64,000 nucleotides of DNA from NCEH01 sp043195125 (GTDB lineage: Bacteria; Pseudomonadota; Alphaproteobacteria; Rhizobiales; Xanthobacteraceae), in NCBI RefSeq assembly GCF_043195125.1, contig NZ_JBAFWR010000003.1; one strand, written 5' to 3'. Shown here in pieces: positions 60,197 to 64,000 of the stretch. The notes beneath the pieces were generated by a model. That model was not told where the DNA came from. It worked only from the letters and a program-made list of their open reading frames with translations, and did no database searches. The first letter of the stretch is position 1. Each line of letters opens with the position of its first letter. The position numbers were made by a program, and so were the translations under genes.

Positions 60197-60979
60197 TCAG
60201 ATTCCGGAGAAGACCGCGCGCTCCTTCTTCAGGAACGCCTCGTAGCCGGCCTTATAGTCCTGCGTTTCCGCGAAATCGTAGAACGCCGCGCGCTCTTCGG
60301 CCGAGACCGGGGTCCAGTCGCGCAAAAGCCGCAGCAATTGCGCCTTGCTGCTGCGGTGGGCGAGCGGGGAACCGCCAGCAATGCGCAGCGCGGTGGCCAT
60401 CGCTTCATCATCAAGCGCATCCGGCGCGACGACCCGCTGCACGATGCCTTTCTGAAGCGCCTCGTCGGCCGCGAACACGCGCCCCTCCAGCACCAGCTCG
60501 GCCAGCACACCGCGTCCGAACAGCTTGAACAGAAGCTCGGTTTCGCCGAACGCGAGGGGAAAACCCATCCGGTTGATGGGAATGCCGAATTTCGCATCGG
60601 TGCTCGCGATGCGCAGGTCGCAGAGCGCGGCGATCTCCATGCCCCCGCCCATGCAGGCATCGCGGATCTTCGCAACCGTGGGAATGCCGCACCTGAGGAT
60701 GGCGTCGAGCGCCGGGCCGACATGGACCTCGTGATAGCGGGTCACCTGGGCGCGTGTGGACCGCTCCTGCTCGAACTCGCTGATATCCGCGCCCGCCGCG
60801 AACGCACCGCCGCCGCCGGTGAGGAGGATGCAGCGGCACGCGCGCTCCGCATCGAGGCGCAGGAAGAGATCACGCAGGCTGGTCCACATGGCAACGGTCA
60901 GCGCGTTGCGCTTGCCCGGATTATGGATCGTGACCACCCCGATGGCCTCCTGCATCTCGAATTTGATCTCGCCGCTCAT
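60197..60979 (-). CDS. Enoyl-CoA hydratase/isomerase family protein
   Basis: 260 aa crotonase fold. Oxyanion-hole segments are AFAAGADISEF and MGGGMEIAALCD. The second catalytic glutamate of true hydratases (in FGxPE) is replaced: the sequence reads FGIPINRMGF, so simple hydration may not be its reaction. ATG 60979 begins the conserved region; an ATG at 61045 would collide with the divergent control region. Divergent from the GntR gene, probably in the same CoA pathway as the transferase at 61985. Confidence 0.87.
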   Translation of the reverse strand: MSGEIKFEMQEAIGVVTIHNPGKRNALTVAMWTSLRDLFLRLDAERACRCILLTGGGGAFAAGADISEFEQERSTRAQVTRYHEVHVGPALDAILRCGIPTVAKIRDACMGGGMEIAALCDLRIASTDAKFGIPINRMGFPLAFGETELLFKLFGRGVLAELVLEGRVFAADEALQKGIVQRVVAPDALDDEAMATALRIAGGSPLAHRSSKAQLLRLLRDWTPVSAEERAAFYDFAETQDYKAGYEAFLKKERAVFSGI

Positions 60980-61143
60980 GTGGTCCGTCTCGCCCTTCGC
61001 CTGACGCAGCCTGGTTGGCCGATTTATGCGTTTATAATATTCCATGACTCATATAAAAAATATTTTTATGGTTTCTCGCTTCCTTTTCGAGACATCAGGC
61101 GCCAGCCATTCCTCCTTGGGGCATTTCGCAGCGTCACACTGGT

Positions 61144-61180
61144 CAAATAATATTTTTTCAATTGCAAATAATATTTTTTT
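61144..61180. promoter_or_regulatory. Direct repeat, likely GntR operator
   Basis: CAAATAATATTTTTT occurs twice, at 61144-61158 and 61165-61179, with starts 21 bp apart, two helical turns. A related AT-rich dyad lies at 61053-61069. All sit between the divergent hydratase and GntR genes. Confidence 0.45.
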
Positions 61181-61211
61181 GGACAAGATCGCCTCAAAGG
61201 GAGTGCAGCCC

Positions 61212-61946
61212 GTGCGCAAAGAGACAGCGGCCAAGCCGGCAGAGGGCAAGGAGGAAGGCCTCCTGCGGGGGTCCGGCACCCATGCCGATGCCATCTACCG
61301 CTATCTCGAGCAGGAGATCGTCTCGGGCCGGCTGGAGCCGGGCGAGAAGCTCGACGACGTGAGCCTCGCGAAGCGCTTCGGCGTGTCGAAGACCCCCATC
61401 CGCGAGGCCTTCCTGCAGCTCGCCGCGATCGATTTCGTGCATATCCGCCAGCGGGTCGGCGCCGTGGTCGCGCCGCTGTCCCTCCAGCGCATGGTGCAGA
61501 TGTTCGAGGTCATGGCCGAACTGGAGGGCATGTGCGCCGCGCTCGCCGCTGCGCGTATGACCACGCTCGAACGCGACTCCCTCGCCCACGCGATGGAGCG
61601 CTGCCGCGAGCTGGCGCAGAAGGAGGGGCCGGACGCCTGCAAGGACTATGCGGAGGCGAATTTCAGCTTCCACGAGATCGTCTATCGCGGCAGCCATAAT
61701 GATTTCCTGGGCGAGCAGGCGACCTTGCTGCGCAAGCGCCTCGCGCCCTATCGCCGATATTGGCTCACGACACCCGCGCGCATGCGCAAATCCAGCCGCG
61801 AACACGAGCAGGTGACCGAAGCCATTCTCGAATGCCGCGAGGAGGGCGCGCACAAGCTCATGAAGCAGCACCTGACGCTGCAGACCGAACTGGTGTCGGT
61901 TTTGCTCGACCAACTGCCCGCATCTTATCTCGCGGTGGTGAAATAG
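61212..61946 (+). CDS. GntR family regulator, FCD type
   Basis: 244 aa from the GTG at 61212, preceded by AAGGGAG at good spacing; a GTG at 61203 or an ATG at 61044 are alternatives, the last unlikely because it would run through the repeats. Winged helix: EKLDDVSLAKRFGVSKTPIREAFLQLAAIDFV. The FCD domain includes ANFSFHEIVYRGSHNDF and SSREHEQVTEAIL. It probably controls both the hydratase and the CoA-transferase/TRAP genes. Confidence 0.87.
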   Translation: MRKETAAKPAEGKEEGLLRGSGTHADAIYRYLEQEIVSGRLEPGEKLDDVSLAKRFGVSKTPIREAFLQLAAIDFVHIRQRVGAVVAPLSLQRMVQMFEVMAELEGMCAALAAARMTTLERDSLAHAMERCRELAQKEGPDACKDYAEANFSFHEIVYRGSHNDFLGEQATLLRKRLAPYRRYWLTTPARMRKSSREHEQVTEAILECREEGAHKLMKQHLTLQTELVSVLLDQLPASYLAVVK

Positions 61947-61984
61947 CGCCGCGCGCGCCCCCCGCCCCGCCACACAAAAGCAAG

Positions 61985-63214
61985 ATGACCTGCGCCATGC
62001 CTCTGCCCCTCGAAAAGATGCGCGTCCTGGATTTGACCCGCGCCCTGTCCGGCCCGTTCTGCAGCATGATCCTGGGGGACCTCGGCGCCGATGTGATCAA
62101 GGTGGAGCCGGTGGGCGGCGGCGACATGATCCGCACCTGGGGTCCGTTCGACCGCACCGAGAGCGCCTATTACCTCTCCGGCAACCGCAACAAGCGCGGC
62201 ATCGCGCTCGATTTCCGCTCGGCGGAAGGTCTGCGGCTGCTGCGCGAGATGGCGTTGAAGTCCGACGTCATCATCGAAAATTTCAAGCCCGGCACCATGG
62301 CCAAGCTCGGCCTTGATCCGCAGAAACTACGGGCCCTCAAGCCGGACCTGATCATCGCCAGCATCAGCGGTTTCGGCTCCTCCGGCCCGTTGAGCGCGCG
62401 CCCCGGCTTCGACCAGATCGCCCAAGGCTATTCCGGCTTCATGAGCTTTACCGGCACCACCGAGCCGACCCGCGTCGGCATCGCCATCGGCGATCTCACC
62501 TCTGGCATGTGGCTCGCCATCGGCGTGCTGAGCGCCTGGATCGCGCGGCAGGATACGGGCCGCGGCGACCATGTGGAGACCTCGCTGCTCTCCAGCCTCA
62601 TCAGCCTGCTCAGCGTGCAGGGCCAACGTTATCTGAGCATCGGCGAAGTCGCTGAGCCGACCGGAAACGTTCACCCCGTGATCACCCCCTATGGCGTGTT
62701 CCGCGCCGGCGACGGCGACATGAACATCGGCGCCGCGACCCAGGAGATGTGGCTGAAGCTGTGTGACATCCTGGAGCGGCCGGACCTGAAGAGCGATCCG
62801 CGCTTCCTCGACAATGCGCGCCGCATGGAGCATCGGCAGCTTCTGCGCGAGATCATCGAAGCGGAGCTGGCGCGCGGCACCCGCGCCCATTGGACCGCCC
62901 AGCTGGTGGCGGCGGAAATTCCCGCCGGGCCCATCAACACCATCGCGGATGCCCTCAATGATGAGCAGGTGGCCCATCTCGGCCTGGTGGAAACCCTGCC
63001 GCACCCCACCCTCGGCCCGCTGTCGCAGCTTTCCAGCCCGTTGAAGATGGCCGGCACCGAAGATGGCTGGATCCGCCGCGTCCCGCCGCTGCTCGGCCAG
63101 CACACCCGCGAGGTGCTCGCGAACTACGGCTACGCGGCCGCCGAAATCCAGGAACTGGAATCGCGCGGGGTGGTGGCGCAGGCCGCGCTCTCCGCCAACG
63201 AGGACGCCGCCTGA
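61985..63214 (+). CDS. Class III CoA transferase (CaiB/BaiF family)
   Basis: 409 aa. The N-terminal half has the CoA site (LDLTRALSGPFCSMILGDLGADVIKVE) and the catalytic aspartate at Asp170 (IAIGDLTSGM), matching Asp169 of formyl-CoA transferase. It moves CoA between acids, so it can activate the imported acid. An ATG at 61997 is an alternative start. It lies 38 bp after the GntR gene and 112 bp before a TRAP binding protein. Confidence 0.92.
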   Translation: MTCAMPLPLEKMRVLDLTRALSGPFCSMILGDLGADVIKVEPVGGGDMIRTWGPFDRTESAYYLSGNRNKRGIALDFRSAEGLRLLREMALKSDVIIENFKPGTMAKLGLDPQKLRALKPDLIIASISGFGSSGPLSARPGFDQIAQGYSGFMSFTGTTEPTRVGIAIGDLTSGMWLAIGVLSAWIARQDTGRGDHVETSLLSSLISLLSVQGQRYLSIGEVAEPTGNVHPVITPYGVFRAGDGDMNIGAATQEMWLKLCDILERPDLKSDPRFLDNARRMEHRQLLREIIEAELARGTRAHWTAQLVAAEIPAGPINTIADALNDEQVAHLGLVETLPHPTLGPLSQLSSPLKMAGTEDGWIRRVPPLLGQHTREVLANYGYAAAEIQELESRGVVAQAALSANEDAA

Positions 63215-63326
63215 CCACCGCACGAAACACGCAGGCGCGAGGCTGAGCCACGGCCCCGCGCGAGAAGAACCGGGTGCGAAAAAACACGCCCGCTCCGCAA
63301 CGTCGGACCATTTTGGGAGAAACGCC

Positions 63327-64000
63327 ATGAAGATCAGTCGCAGACTTTTTGTGTCCGGCGCCATCGCCGCGCCGTTCGTCATCCGCAGCACCGGACAGGC
63401 CCGGGCGGACGCCCGCATCCTCAAGATCTCGCACCAGTTTCCCGGCGCGACGGGAAGCGACGGCGACTTCCGCGACCAATTGGTGAACAAATTCGCCGCC
63501 GAGGTTGAGAAACGCTCCGACGGCGCGTTGAAGTTCAATGTCTATCCCGGCTCCTCGCTGATGAAGACCAATGCGCAATTCTCCGCCTTGCGGAAGGGCG
63601 CGCTCGATCTCTCGCTGTTTCCTATTGCCTATGCGGGCGGCGAGATTCCGGAATGCAACATCGCGCAATTGCCCGGAATCGTGACCACCTATGAGCACGG
63701 CCTGTCCTGGCGCACCAAGCCCGCGGGCGAGGTGCTGGAAAGCGCGCTGGCCGCCAAAGGTGTGATGATTCTGACCTGGGTGTGGCAGGCGGCGGGCTGC
63801 GTGAGCAAAGCGCAGCCGGTGGTCGCGCCGGAGGATGCCAAGGGCGTGAAGGTGCGCGGCGGCTCGCGCGAGATGGACCTCGTGTTCCAGCGCATCGGCA
63901 GCACCGTGGTCTCGTTCCCGTCCAACGAGCTCTATGTCGCCATGCAGACCGGCATCTGCGAAGCCGCCGTGACCTCTTCCACCAGCATGATTTCCTTCCG
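63327..64000 (+). CDS. TRAP transporter substrate-binding protein (DctP family), cut by the window end
   Basis: 224 codons are visible and the frame is still open at 64000. ATG 63327 follows GGGAGA. A signal with Arg-Arg (MKISRRLFVSGAIAAPFVIR) suggests Tat or Sec export. Family features are LKISHQFPGATGSDGDFRDQ, VYPGSSLMKTNAQFSALRKGALDLSLF and KVRGGSREMDLVFQRIGSTVV. It is preceded by the CoA transferase gene, so the imported substrate is probably the acid that enzyme activates. TRAP permease genes are expected beyond the window. Confidence 0.88.
   Translation, partial: MKISRRLFVSGAIAAPFVIRSTGQARADARILKISHQFPGATGSDGDFRDQLVNKFAAEVEKRSDGALKFNVYPGSSLMKTNAQFSALRKGALDLSLFPIAYAGGEIPECNIAQLPGIVTTYEHGLSWRTKPAGEVLESALAAKGVMILTWVWQAAGCVSKAQPVVAPEDAKGVKVRGGSREMDLVFQRIGSTVVSFPSNELYVAMQTGICEAAVTSSTSMISF

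Noticed and set aside
1..64000. Search by eye for tRNA or rRNA genes, CRISPR repeats, insertion sequences, toxin-antitoxin pairs and phage genes
   Set aside because: No convincing candidate was found; short or diverged examples could have been missed without a covariance or profile search.

Overview
The window is GC-rich DNA, densely coding on both strands, and looks like a free-living alphaproteobacterium, probably of the order Hyphomicrobiales (Xanthobacteraceae-like is a guess). The reasons are the mix of Liv, NitT/TauT and TRAP importers, several FCD-type GntR regulators, a bacteriophytochrome operon, an OprB porin and a YghU-type glutathione transferase. I see no rRNA, tRNA, CRISPR array, insertion sequence or phage gene. 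A perfect 16-bp parS centromere site lies at 19496-19511, which points to a chromosomal location, possibly in the origin-proximal domain.

Layout. (1) 80-6195: a GntR regulator divergent from a NitT/TauT-type ABC importer, an Asp/Glu-racemase-superfamily enzyme with an arylmalonate-decarboxylase-like active site, a nucleotide-sugar-epimerase-like dehydrogenase and an SDR. (2) 6457-25761: a large catabolic regulon for amides, ureides or cyclic amides. It has a GntR regulator, an AbrB-type membrane protein, a Liv importer followed by a cyclase-family hydrolase, a PuuE-like deacetylase and an HpxZ/AtzH-like protein, then an asparaginase-like protein, two dihydropyrimidinase/hydantoinase-like enzymes, a CobW-type metallochaperone, an amidase, a hydantoin racemase, an M20 carbamoylase and an alpha/beta hydrolase. 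Each promoter region of this block carries a copy of one 17-bp operator-like motif, six in all. (3) 26005-28924: a GSCFA protein, a sulfotransferase-like protein with a non-canonical start, and a glycosyltransferase-like protein. (4) 28965-34582: heme oxygenase, bacteriophytochrome kinase, response regulator and hybrid kinase, all overlapping. (5) 34791-42536: an IclR-linked operon with MaoC-like protein, TRAP importer, acyl-CoA dehydrogenase, CoA ligase and hydrolase. (6) 42820-55290: mostly single genes, namely GST, SDR, MFS exporter, ABC-F ATPase, SerA, a periplasmic binding protein, a Cache/GAF/HD-GYP phosphodiesterase and a porin. (7) 55856-60112: an EfeUOB-like iron uptake operon with a second EfeO. 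(8) 60197-64000: enoyl-CoA hydratase divergent from a GntR regulator, a class III CoA transferase and the start of another TRAP importer.

How it fits together. Block 2 reads as one coordinated pathway: import through the Liv system, ring opening by the amidohydrolases, racemisation and decarbamoylation of N-carbamoyl products, amide hydrolysis, and a CobW GTPase that may supply metal to the hydrolases. The single motif shared by all its promoters makes GntR at 6457 the likely master regulator. The substrate cannot be read from sequence. Blocks 5 and 8 both pair a TRAP importer with CoA-dependent enzymes and look like separate carboxylic-acid degradation modules.
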